Below, piece by piece: positions 7,678 to 15,656 of a stretch of 64,000 nt of DNA (positions are counted from its first letter, which is position 1; the number at the start of each line of letters is the position of its first letter). Source of the stretch: Planococcus halocryophilus (GTDB taxonomy: Bacteria; Bacillota; Bacilli; Bacillales_A; Planococcaceae); contig NZ_CP016537.2 in NCBI RefSeq assembly GCF_001687585.2, forward strand, positions 1,274,001-1,338,000. The letters are read 5' to 3'. Under the pieces are notes generated by a model. That model had not been told where the DNA came from. It saw nothing but the letters and a program-made list of their open reading frames with translations, and ran no database searches. Position numbers and translations under genes: made by a program.

Positions 7678-8880
7678 ATGAAAACCAATCAAATTCTTGT
7701 CCGTTATGGAGAATTATCAACAAAAGGCAAAAATCGTAGTTCATTTATCGGAAGACTGCGTGACAATGTCAGACAAACTTTTTCTGACTTAGACCAAATT
7801 CACATAAAAGCCGAACGCGACCGCATGTTTATTACTTCAGACGATGAACAAGAACTAGCGCAAGTGATTGAGCGTTTGCCGTATGTATTTGGCATTCAAT
7901 CGTTTAGTCCAGTAACGGCATGTGAATTAGACATCGAAGCTATGAAAAAAACAGCAGAAGCCGTAATTGCTAAAATAGAAGATACTGATAAAAGTTTTAA
8001 AGTATCGGTAAAAAGACCATTCAAAGAATTTCCTCACGAAAAACCGGAAATCATGAAAGAACTAAGCTCTCATGTATTAAGAGTCTTTCCAGATTTAAAA
8101 GTTCAAATGAAAGATCCTGAGATTGATTTGAAAGTGGAAGTTCGAAAAGAAGCGGTTTATATGATGGCAGAAGTCATTCAAGGAGCTGGAGGCTTACCAG
8201 TTGGAGCAGGAGGCAAAGCATTGCTAATGCTATCAGGTGGTCTCGACAGTCCAGTTGCAGGCTATCATATGTTAAAACGAGGCGTCAGATTAGAACTAAT
8301 CCATTTTTTCAGCCCGCCGTTTACTAATGACCGTGCAAAGGAAAAGGTTTTTGATCTGGCTGAGAGATTGTCGCAATTCGGTTCATCTGTCAAACTGCAT
8401 ATCATTCCTTTTACAAAGCTTCAGCAAGAAGTGCATAAGCAAGTGCCGGATAATATTACGATGACTTCTACACGTCGCATGATGATGCGTGTAGCGGATT
8501 TAGTATTAGCTGAGACCAATTGCAGAGCTATTATCACAGGAGAAAGCTTAGGGCAAGTTGCAAGTCAGACGTTAGAGAGCATGCAAGCGATAAATGCAGT
8601 GACGAATACGCCGGTATTGCGCCCGCTTATTGCGACGGATAAATTAGAGATTATTGATATCGCTCAACAAATAGAAACTTACGACATTTCCATACGCCCA
8701 TTCGAAGATTGCTGCACAATTTTCACACCGGCTAATCCAAAGACCAAACCGAAGCTTGAAAAAGTAGAATACTACGAGAACTTTGTGTCTTTTGATGAGT
8801 TGATCGAAGAAGCTGTAGCAGAACGGGAAGTAATCCAATTTCCGCGTCCTAAAGTTAACCAATTTGAAGATCTTTTATAA
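7678..8880 (+). CDS. thiI: tRNA 4-thiouridine synthetase ThiI
   Basis: Adenylates U8 of tRNA and transfers sulfur to give 4-thiouridine. The order is an N-terminal ferredoxin-like region, a THUMP domain (about residues 60-165), and a PP-loop ATP pyrophosphatase domain with LSGGLDSPVAG at about residue 183. The 400-aa protein ends without the rhodanese domain found in E. coli ThiI, as is usual for Bacillales. Sulfur then comes directly from the upstream partner desulfurase. A terminator follows seven bases after the stop. Confidence 0.96.
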   Translation: MKTNQILVRYGELSTKGKNRSSFIGRLRDNVRQTFSDLDQIHIKAERDRMFITSDDEQELAQVIERLPYVFGIQSFSPVTACELDIEAMKKTAEAVIAKIEDTDKSFKVSVKRPFKEFPHEKPEIMKELSSHVLRVFPDLKVQMKDPEIDLKVEVRKEAVYMMAEVIQGAGGLPVGAGGKALLMLSGGLDSPVAGYHMLKRGVRLELIHFFSPPFTNDRAKEKVFDLAERLSQFGSSVKLHIIPFTKLQQEVHKQVPDNITMTSTRRMMMRVADLVLAETNCRAIITGESLGQVASQTLESMQAINAVTNTPVLRPLIATDKLEIIDIAQQIETYDISIRPFEDCCTIFTPANPKTKPKLEKVEYYENFVSFDELIEEAVAEREVIQFPRPKVNQFEDLL

Positions 8881-8886
8881 TGTTTT

Positions 8887-8911
8887 AGCCTCCTTTAAGG
8901 GGGCTTTTTTT
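8887..8911 (+). terminator. thiI terminator
   Basis: Short stem AGCCTCC / GGGGGCT followed by seven T. Confidence 0.8.
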
Positions 8912-9083
8912 GTTGCTTTAAATAAGAAGGTTTATAGATGAGTAAAGCCAGATAGATAAAAATATTGTTTCGCTATAATTTATTGCTTAGTAGTCGAATT
9001 ATATGAAATTGTATGAATACTTAAATTTCTATTGTATAATAATATATGGACAAGCACTTACATCAAGAGCGGGAGGAATTATT

Positions 9084-10658
9084 TTGAAAAGACAAGATTT
9101 GTTAGCGCCAGAATTCTATAATTTAGTTGAAGAAATTGAGCGATATGCAACAGGGGAAGACAAGCTTGCAATCCTCTGGGAAAACGATAAGGGTGAAAAA
9201 TATCAACTTACATATGATGAATTAATGAAGCGAGCGAATCGTGCAGCGAATAGCTTTGAAAAAGCAGGACTAGTTAAAGGGGATGTGGTGCTTGTGATGG
9301 TACCACGCCTTATTGAAGCATATGTAGCCTACTTAGGAGCGCTAAAAGCGGGGTTAGCCGTTATTCCTAGTTCTGAGATGCTGCGTGCTAAAGATATTGC
9401 ATATCGATTAAATCACAGTGATGCGAAAGCGGTTATTGCATATGAGCCATTCATGGATCAATTTGAAGGCGTAAAAGAAATGGACAATGTAGTGAAGTTT
9501 GTTATCGGTAATTCAGATCAATCGTGGATTTCATTACTAGATGAAATGGCAATCGCTGCTGAAGTGTACAAAGCAGCACCGACCAAAAAAGATGATATGG
9601 CGTTTTTGTCCTATACATCAGGAACTACTGGAAATCCAAAAGGCGCGGTCCATAGTCATGGCTGGGCATACGCACATCTTCGTACGTCAGCAGAACACTG
9701 GCTAGGAGCGAAAGAAGGCGACGTCGTTTGGGCAACGGCAAGTCCAGGTTGGCAAAAATGGATTTGGAGTCCGTTCTTAGCAACGTTGGGTAGTGGAGCT
9801 ACTGGTTTTGTTTATAATGGAAAATTTGATCCTGCAGTGTATTTGGATCTTTTGGAAACACGTAAAATCAACGTGCTTTGCTGCACACCGACAGAATATC
9901 GGTTAATGGCCAAGCAAAAAGATTTAGCGAAATATGATTTGTCCGCATTGCATAGCGCTGTATCGGCAGGAGAACCACTAAATGCTGAAGTAATCAATGT
10001 CTTTAAAGAGCATTTTTCGTTGGAAGTACGAGATGGCTATGGCCAAACTGAGAATACCTTACTCGTTGGTGTTATGAAAGGCATGGAATCTCGTCTGGGC
10101 TCAATGGGCAAACCCACACCGGGAAACCGTGTAGAAATTATCGATGACTCAGGTAAACCATGCACTGTTGGCGAAGTTGGAGATATTGCAGTTCATGTAG
10201 AAACACCTGCATTGTTTAAAGAATATTTTAAAGACCCTGAACGCACTAGTATGCAGTTCCGCGGAGATTATTACGTTACTGGCGATAAAGCGTCTAAAGA
10301 TGAGGATGGTTATTTCTGGTTTGAAGGTCGCGGAGACGATATCATCATTTCTTCCGGTTATACAATCGGGCCGTTTGAAGTCGAAGATGCGTTAGTCAAG
10401 CATCCAGCTGTTCAGGAATGTGCAGTTATCGGGGCACCAGATGAAGTACGTGGCACAATCGTTAAAGCTTTTGTTGTTTTAGTAGAAGATCAAGTTGCAT
10501 CAGACGACCTAATAAAAGACTTACAAAATCATGTGAAAAAACTAACGGCTCCGTATAAATATCCGCGGGCCATTGATTTCCGAACAGAATTGCCAAAAAC
10601 AGCATCAGGAAAAATTCGACGTGTAGAATTGCGTCAGCAAGAAAGTGTGAAAAATTAA
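9084..10658 (+). CDS. Acyl-CoA synthetase, YtcI/MbcS-like
   Basis: ANL-superfamily AMP-forming ligase, closest to B. subtilis YtcI and the short or branched-chain acyl-CoA synthetase MbcS of staphylococci. It activates a carboxylic acid to its CoA thioester. Motifs: phosphate loop YTSGTTGNPKG, DGYGQTEN (A5), YYVTGDKASKDEDGYFWFEGRGDD (A7-A8) and the C-terminal catalytic lysine in PKTASGKIRR. Start chosen at TTG 9084, eight bases after GGGAGGA; the upstream in-frame ATG at 9003 would put a TATAAT-containing promoter-like stretch inside the gene. The product is then 524 aa, the family length. The exact acid substrate cannot be read from sequence. Confidence 0.88.
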   Translation: MKRQDLLAPEFYNLVEEIERYATGEDKLAILWENDKGEKYQLTYDELMKRANRAANSFEKAGLVKGDVVLVMVPRLIEAYVAYLGALKAGLAVIPSSEMLRAKDIAYRLNHSDAKAVIAYEPFMDQFEGVKEMDNVVKFVIGNSDQSWISLLDEMAIAAEVYKAAPTKKDDMAFLSYTSGTTGNPKGAVHSHGWAYAHLRTSAEHWLGAKEGDVVWATASPGWQKWIWSPFLATLGSGATGFVYNGKFDPAVYLDLLETRKINVLCCTPTEYRLMAKQKDLAKYDLSALHSAVSAGEPLNAEVINVFKEHFSLEVRDGYGQTENTLLVGVMKGMESRLGSMGKPTPGNRVEIIDDSGKPCTVGEVGDIAVHVETPALFKEYFKDPERTSMQFRGDYYVTGDKASKDEDGYFWFEGRGDDIIISSGYTIGPFEVEDALVKHPAVQECAVIGAPDEVRGTIVKAFVVLVEDQVASDDLIKDLQNHVKKLTAPYKYPRAIDFRTELPKTASGKIRRVELRQQESVKN

Positions 10659-10662
10659 ACGC

Positions 10663-10716
10663 AGCGTAAAAAAGAAACACCTCTCTTTAAAAAGAGAGGT
10701 GTTTCTTTTTTACGCT
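10663..10716. terminator. Very long perfect palindromic terminator
   Basis: Two 26-bp arms, beginning AGCGTAAAAAAGAAACACC and ending in its complement, are separated by only AA. The hairpin is much longer than a usual terminator. T runs occur inside the arm and after it. Confidence 0.75.
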
Positions 10717-10831
10717 GTTTTTTTACCGCTGAATATTAATGCACCTACATTTACTTTCTGCCTGTTAGCAGCCTATAATGAGACTATTATTTCGAAATAC
10801 AAAATATAATAAGAATGGTGCGCGATGCAGA

Positions 10832-11749
10832 GTGATAGATTCTAAAAAAGGTGTTTTGGTCATTATTTTAACTTACACATTATGGGGGTTCATGCCGATC
10901 TTTTGGAAACAGCTTGCCGACGTCCCGGCAGACGAAGTGTTAGCAGCAAGGATTATTTGGTCTTTTATATTGACTCTTGGATTTATTGTTTTAATTAATG
11001 GAGGTCGTCAATTATGGCTTGATTTGAAAAGTTTGTGGGCATCGAAGAAGAAATTTTTCTTATTAATGTTAGCGTCTTTTTTAATCTCCGCCAATTGGTT
11101 TTTCTATGTTTATGCAGTTTCACATGATCGGATCGTCGAAACTAGCCTTGGCTATTACATCAATCCATTGATTTCGATGTTATTGGGTGCCATCTTTTTA
11201 AAAGAAAAATTATCACCAGCGATAAAAGTTGCATTCTTGCTAGCTGCAACAGGCGTTTTGATTTTAACTTTCTCTTTCGGCTCTTTGCCTTGGCTAGCAC
11301 TTGGTATGGCGTTTAGCTTTGCTTTTTATGGGTTGATCAAAAAAACAATTCGACTCGATGCACTTCGTGGATTAGCCATTGAGACTTTATTTGTTTTCCC
11401 ATTTGCAATTGCTTATTATATATATTTGTTTTCTATAGATCGAGTCTCATTTTTACAATTGGGCTTGCCGACAGATAGTTTATTGTTAGCTAGTGGATTG
11501 ATTACAGCATTTCCACTATTGTTGTTTGCCATTGGAGCGCCGTTAATCCCGATGTATATGATTGGGTTCCTTCAATATATTGCTCCATCATTGATGCTAT
11601 TAATTGGTGTGTTTATTTACGGAGAAGCTTTTGATGTGGTCAAAATCATTTCGTTTTCGTTAATATGGAGTGCGTTAATTTTGTTTACGTCCTCAAAATT
11701 TTTAGAAGCTAGAGGAATTCGACGAGCAAACCGGAAAGTTTCAGTTTAA
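10832..11749 (+). CDS. rarD: RarD-type EamA transporter
   Basis: Ten-helix DMT/EamA permease of the RarD subfamily, an inner-membrane transporter of unproven substrate. Hydrophobic segments alternate from KGVLVIILTYTLWGFMPIFWK through to ISFSLIWSALILFTSS, and the family signature ANWFFYVYAVSHDRIVETSLGYYINPL is clear. Start is uncertain: a TATAAT overlaps the ATG at 10778, so a GTG at 10832 (MIDSKKGVLVI, 305 aa) fits the family better, though no good Shine-Dalgarno is seen. The gene interrupts the conserved ytcI-sppA order, which suggests a local insertion. Confidence 0.85.
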   Translation: MIDSKKGVLVIILTYTLWGFMPIFWKQLADVPADEVLAARIIWSFILTLGFIVLINGGRQLWLDLKSLWASKKKFFLLMLASFLISANWFFYVYAVSHDRIVETSLGYYINPLISMLLGAIFLKEKLSPAIKVAFLLAATGVLILTFSFGSLPWLALGMAFSFAFYGLIKKTIRLDALRGLAIETLFVFPFAIAYYIYLFSIDRVSFLQLGLPTDSLLLASGLITAFPLLLFAIGAPLIPMYMIGFLQYIAPSLMLLIGVFIYGEAFDVVKIISFSLIWSALILFTSSKFLEARGIRRANRKVSV

Positions 11750-11818
11750 ATTTTAATGAAACATTTTCAGATGTTTCACGTATAGTATGTAGTAGAAACT
11801 ATGGAGGGAATGGTAAAA

Positions 11819-12832
11819 ATGAATACGAAACGTTGGATTGCTTTAGTAGTGGCTGCTGCCGTATTAGGAATTTCGCTAGTCATCAACTCAGCCTTCGCAT
11901 TTCTTCAAGGCGGATTTAGTGAAAGTGTCGATGAACTAATGGGAAGCACACAAACAAGTTTGTCGGAAACAGTAATGGAAGATGGCGATTTTAATAATCG
12001 CGTTGCTGTTTTAAATGTAGACGGTGTTATTCAAGACACGGGAGATGCAGCTTCGTTCTTTGGAACAACTGGCTATAACCACTCGTTCTTTATGGAACAA
12101 TTAGAAAATATTAAAGAAGATACTTCGGTTAAAGCTGTTGTACTTGCGGTAAATTCTCCAGGAGGCGGAGTTGTCGAGTCTGCTGAAATTTACGACAAAA
12201 TCACAGAAATTCAAGAAGAAACCGGAAAACCATTCTACGTTTCGATGGGTGCAATTGCTGCTTCTGGGGGCTATTATATTGCAGCACCGGCAGAAAAGAT
12301 TTTTGTGAATGAAGAAACATTAACAGGTTCGATTGGTGTCATTATGCAAAGCGTCAATTATGGTGAACTCGCAGAACGCTATGGTGTGGACTTTGTGACG
12401 ATCAAATCAGGTCCATACAAAGATATTATGAGCCCAACGCGTGATATGACAGAAGATGAACGTGCATTGCTTCAAGAAATGCTTGATGATTCGTATGAAT
12501 CTTTTGTAGATGTCATTGAAGAAGGTCGAAGTATGACGGAAGAAGAAGTAAAAGCTGTAGCAGATGGTCGGATTATGAATGGTCGCCAAGCAGTAGAAGT
12601 GAATTTAGCAGATGATTTTGGTTTTGAAGAAGACGTCATCGAACAAATAAAAACAGATTTTGATTTAGGGAACGCAGAAGTATTCCAATATGGAAACGAC
12701 CAAGGCTGGGGTTCATTGCTCTCGATGAAAGTTAATTCTTTCTTTGGTAACGATCTTGAGACGCAAATGATTTCAAAATTACTTACTGAATATAGTTCTC
12801 CGCGTATGATGTATTTATACGGTGACAAATAA
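11819..12832 (+). CDS. sppA: Signal peptide peptidase SppA (S49)
   Basis: Membrane-bound serine protease that degrades cleaved signal peptides and has been tied to resistance against cationic peptides in B. subtilis. An N-terminal anchor (residues ~6-30) precedes the S49 domain. The Ser-Lys dyad is Ser149 in AIAASGGYYI and Lys201 in GPYKDIMSP; the 52-residue spacing equals that of B. subtilis SppA. Start is ATG 11819 with GGAGGG ten bases upstream. It is followed after 12 bases by the RDD-family gene yteJ, forming the conserved sppA-yteJ operon. Confidence 0.95.
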   Translation: MNTKRWIALVVAAAVLGISLVINSAFAFLQGGFSESVDELMGSTQTSLSETVMEDGDFNNRVAVLNVDGVIQDTGDAASFFGTTGYNHSFFMEQLENIKEDTSVKAVVLAVNSPGGGVVESAEIYDKITEIQEETGKPFYVSMGAIAASGGYYIAAPAEKIFVNEETLTGSIGVIMQSVNYGELAERYGVDFVTIKSGPYKDIMSPTRDMTEDERALLQEMLDDSYESFVDVIEEGRSMTEEEVKAVADGRIMNGRQAVEVNLADDFGFEEDVIEQIKTDFDLGNAEVFQYGNDQGWGSLLSMKVNSFFGNDLETQMISKLLTEYSSPRMMYLYGDK

Positions 12833-12844
12833 GGAGGGACCATC

Positions 12845-13420
12845 ATGACAGACCATGAAACAGAGAAATCAGCAGAAATGCAAGGTGCGAAGGAGTTTTC
12901 TAAAACACCGAGTTATCAAGAAGTTCTTTTTTACGAACGGAAACCGGCTGGATTTTGGGTGCGTTTTTGGGCTTATTTAATTGATTTGCTTGTTGTTGCG
13001 GCCCTTACCTCAATTTTAGTTAAACCGGTATTTGCATTATCTGGGTTGGAAACAACTAATATGCCTTGGTATGGACCGTTTGCAGTTGTATCCGCTGTAA
13101 TTTTCTATGGCTATTTTGTTTTAATGACTAAGTTTTTCGGACAAACGGTTGGCAAGATGATTATGGGTATTCGTGTTGTGTCGTTGAAATCTGATAACCT
13201 ATCGATTATGACGCTTTTGTTTCGAGAGTGGATTGGCCGCTTTATTTCGGTGACGATATTACCGCTTTACTGGATCGTCGGTTTTACACCATTAAAACAA
13301 GGCGTCCACGACTATATTGCAGATACGACAGTCGTTCATGAAGAGTCTTTTAGAAAAAACAAAATGTTAAAGAAGAATCAGACAGAGGGGTCTGAGTTGC
13401 AAGAGACTAGGGCATTTTAG
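12845..13420 (+). CDS. yteJ: RDD family membrane protein
   Basis: Integral membrane protein with an RDD domain: GFWVRFWAYLIDLLVVAAL contains the Arg and Asp that name the family, followed by two more transmembrane segments and GQTVGKMIMGIRVV. In B. subtilis, YteJ is co-transcribed with sppA and inhibits it; the adjacency here supports the same role. Both ends are hydrophilic, the C-terminal tail being Lys/Glu/Gln rich. AAGGAGGG precedes the ATG. Confidence 0.9.
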   Translation: MTDHETEKSAEMQGAKEFSKTPSYQEVLFYERKPAGFWVRFWAYLIDLLVVAALTSILVKPVFALSGLETTNMPWYGPFAVVSAVIFYGYFVLMTKFFGQTVGKMIMGIRVVSLKSDNLSIMTLLFREWIGRFISVTILPLYWIVGFTPLKQGVHDYIADTTVVHEESFRKNKMLKKNQTEGSELQETRAF

Positions 13421-13456
13421 TATGATGAAGATATTATGAAAAGGGAGGCGTATTGA

Positions 13457-13963
13457 TTGGCACAAATTACATTCAAGAATAATCCTGTTACTTTACCGAA
13501 CACAGAAGTAAAAGTAGGAGATCAAGCACCTGAATTTACGGTTTTATCAAACGGCTTGGAGCCAGTTACATTAAAAGATACATCTGGTAAAGTTCGTTTA
13601 GTTAGTGTAGTTCCATCACTAGATACAGGAGTATGTTCAGACCAAACAAAACGTTTCAGCGAAGAAGCTACTTCTTTAGGAGACAATGTAGAAGTATTGA
13701 CTATCTCAGCTGATTTACCATTTGCACAAAAACGTTGGACAGACATTAACAAAGTGGATGCCATCACGACTTTGTCAGATCATCGCGATTTGTCATTCGG
13801 TGAAGCTTACGGATTGACGATGCAAGAGCTTCGATTGTTGGCTCGTTCAGTTTTCGTACTTGATGAAAATGACAAAGTTACATACGCAGAGTATGTTTCT
13901 GAAGGAACAGATCATCCTGATTACGAGAAAGCATTAAATGCAGTTAAAGAATTAACAAAATAA
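13457..13963 (+). CDS. tpx: Thiol peroxidase lacking the resolving cysteine
   Basis: Peroxiredoxin of the Tpx class, removing hydrogen and organic peroxides in the cytoplasm. The active-site region [17 protein letters not shown] holds the peroxidatic Cys60, and [23 protein letters not shown] is typical. Family members normally have a resolving Cys in the helix after [10 protein letters not shown]; here residue 95 is Thr, and the codons read TGG ACA GAC. Cys60 is the only cysteine in all 168 residues, so the usual intramolecular disulfide cannot form. Start is a TTG with AAGGGAGG upstream. Flanked by yteJ and ytxK as in B. subtilis. Confidence 0.95.
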   Translation: MAQITFKNNPVTLPNTEVKVGDQAPEFTVLSNGLEPVTLKDTSGKVRLVSVVPSLDTGVCSDQTKRFSEEATSLGDNVEVLTISADLPFAQKRWTDINKVDAITTLSDHRDLSFGEAYGLTMQELRLLARSVFVLDENDKVTYAEYVSEGTDHPDYEKALNAVKELTK

Positions 13964-13969
13964 TACAAG

Positions 13970-13996
13970 AAACCCACTCGAGAGAGTGGGTTTCCT
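13970..13996 (+). terminator. tpx terminator
   Basis: Stem AAACCCACTC / GAGAGTGGGTTT with T-rich end. Confidence 0.8.
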
Positions 13997-14014
13997 TATT
14001 GAGGACGGCGAAAT

Positions 14015-14938
14015 ATGAATTCAGCAATGGAAAAAACTTTTAATTTTATCGATAATCACACAACAGAAATCCAAAAAGAACAAGACAATGCGTATTTGGA
14101 GAGCTTATTGACCACTACCGAAAAATGGTTAGATGGATTGATTAAGCCTGAAGAAGGCGCAAGCAAAGAAGATATTCGCAAAGCGCTTCAATTAGCAGTT
14201 TTAAAAGGCATGAAAGAACATATTCAACCGCATCACCAAATGACACCTGACGCTCTTGGGTTGTTAGTTGGATATTTGGTTGAGTTGTTTGTCAAAAAAG
14301 AACAAGCAGTTATTTTAGATCCGGCTGTCGGGACAGGTAATTTGCTATTAACCGTGATGAATTACTTGGATGGACGGATGACCGGAGCGGGCGTAGAGCT
14401 TGATGACCTTCTTGTTCGTCTCGCATCAAACGCTGGAAATTTAGTAGAACAGCCTATTACTTTTTACTTGCAAGATGCATTGCAACCTTTATTAATTGAT
14501 CCTGTAGATGTTGTCGTTTCGGATTTACCCGTAGGTTATTATCCCGACGATGAAACTGCAGCCACATACGAATTAAAAGCAGATGAAGGTATGTCTTATG
14601 CGCATCATTTGTTTATCGAGCAATCGTTAAAACATACGGCTGATGGCGGTTATTTGTTTTTCATCGTTCCAAAAGCTTTGTTTGAATCCGAACATGCGAG
14701 TCAATTACATAGCTTTTTGAAAAAACATGCTCATATTCAATCGGTCATGGAATTACCGGAAAGCTTATTTAAAAACTCGGCTCATGCTAAAGGAATTCTT
14801 GTGCTACAGAAAAAACAAGAAGGTATTAAAGCACCGAAAGAGGTCTTGTTAGCGCGCGTTCCGAATATGTCAAAGCCAGAATCAATGTCTAAATTCTTTT
14901 CACAAGTAACAAGCTGGTTTAAAGAAAACAAAGAATAG
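14015..14938 (+). CDS. ytxK: YtxK-type class I methyltransferase
   Basis: SAM-dependent methyltransferase with the fold of N6-adenine DNA methylases of type I systems. A helical N-terminal region of ~95 residues precedes motif I (VILDPAVGTGNLL); the catalytic motif IV reads SDLPVGYY rather than NPPY. No specificity subunit or endonuclease is adjacent, so it is not a normal restriction system, and YtxK orthologues are conserved as lone genes. ATG 14015 is used; Met at 14027 is an alternative. In B. subtilis ackA follows, but here no acetate kinase gene is present. Confidence 0.85.
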   Translation: MNSAMEKTFNFIDNHTTEIQKEQDNAYLESLLTTTEKWLDGLIKPEEGASKEDIRKALQLAVLKGMKEHIQPHHQMTPDALGLLVGYLVELFVKKEQAVILDPAVGTGNLLLTVMNYLDGRMTGAGVELDDLLVRLASNAGNLVEQPITFYLQDALQPLLIDPVDVVVSDLPVGYYPDDETAATYELKADEGMSYAHHLFIEQSLKHTADGGYLFFIVPKALFESEHASQLHSFLKKHAHIQSVMELPESLFKNSAHAKGILVLQKKQEGIKAPKEVLLARVPNMSKPESMSKFFSQVTSWFKENKE

Positions 14939-15012
14939 TCGAACCAAATTGTGCTATACTTAAGCTACAAAAAAGCCATATGTACCATTTTAGACGAAAA
15001 GAGGGATGCGCA

Positions 15013-15198
15013 ATGACTGAGTCAAACGAAGCGCCGAAAAAAGTAAGTCTTCAAGAAGCAGTAAAACGTCAACTAGAAGCAAAGAAAAACCAGGCTGGCG
15101 ATAAACAAGGTGGCGGCAACGCTTCACTTTCAACTAAAAAAATGAAGAGCCAACAATCGAAAAAAGTAAGCAATAACCGTCGGAAAATGGGTACGTGA
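15013..15198 (+). CDS. Small basic hydrophilic protein, unknown function
   Basis: A 61-aa Lys- and Gln-rich protein with no hydrophobic segment; the first half could form a helix (LQEAVKRQLEAKKNQ) and the second is a disordered Gly/Ser/Lys tail. The ATG at 15013 has GAGGG nine bases upstream; an earlier in-frame ATG at 14980 would include that Shine-Dalgarno. A promoter-like stretch lies between ytxK and this gene and a terminator follows. I do not recognise a characterised family. Confidence 0.6.
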   Translation: MTESNEAPKKVSLQEAVKRQLEAKKNQAGDKQGGGNASLSTKKMKSQQSKKVSNNRRKMGT

Positions 15199-15231
15199 TT
15201 ATCTTATAACCTAGGCTATATGATGAATTTA

Positions 15232-15263
15232 AAAGACAAGGAGTACGCATTCCTTGTCTTTTT
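15232..15263 (+). terminator. Terminator after the small basic protein gene
   Basis: Stem AAAGACAAGGA / TCCTTGTCTTT followed by a T run. Confidence 0.85.
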
Positions 15264-15304
15264 TCTAGATTGGGTAGCATCTGTAATAATTTTTCTTAAA
15301 AGTA

Positions 15305-15332
15305 TTGACTTGTTTGAAAGAAATGATAAAGT
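15305..15332 (+). promoter_or_regulatory. Promoter of the T-box transporter transcript
   Basis: TTGACT, a 16-base spacer, TAAAGT. It starts transcription roughly 100 bases before the T-box stem I. Confidence 0.5.
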
Positions 15333-15424
15333 TATTTCATTATACTTTTTAAAAAAATTATAGAAATCGAATTATCAAAGAATTTGAGCTTTATCGGTTC
15401 ACCATTTAAAATAATTTATAAATA

Positions 15425-15634
15425 AGTCGATCGATGATTTAGTAGACAATTTGTGCGCAGCAACAAGAGACTGAATGGTAGCTGGAAGTTCAGGCAGCAA
15501 ATTGGATGAAGTACGTCATCAGTTTTGATCGGTTCGTAATCAAGTGGATGTTTTGTTTAATCAGAGCATTAAAATGGGTGGTAACGCGGAGAAAACCTTC
15601 GTCCCTTTATTGGGGCGGGGGTTTTCTCTTTTTT
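15425..15634 (+). promoter_or_regulatory. T-box riboswitch, probable tyrosine specifier
   Basis: Stem I features include the AGAGA box near 15464, a GNUG-like loop and the lower stem GATGA / TCATC. The T-box AATGGGTGGTAACGCGG lies at 15573-15589. A terminator (GAGAAAAC / GTTTTCTC, then six T) ends at 15634. In the specifier loop, bounded by CAAATTG and TCATC, the sequence GATGAAGTACG offers TAC (Tyr) at the position that aligns with tyrS T-boxes. Uncharged tRNA-Tyr would allow read-through into the transporter gene. The T-box call is firm; the specifier is less so. Confidence 0.85.
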
Positions 15635-15656
15635 ATACAGAAAAGGAGATTTTATT

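Noticed and set aside
12472..12846. 124-aa minus-strand ORF within sppA
   Set aside because: Shadow frame of the sppA gene, Ser-rich composition, no ribosome site.
14015..14938. Restriction-modification system at ytxK
   Set aside because: The fold is that of type I modification subunits, but no specificity or nuclease gene is adjacent and the gene lies in a conserved chromosomal context.
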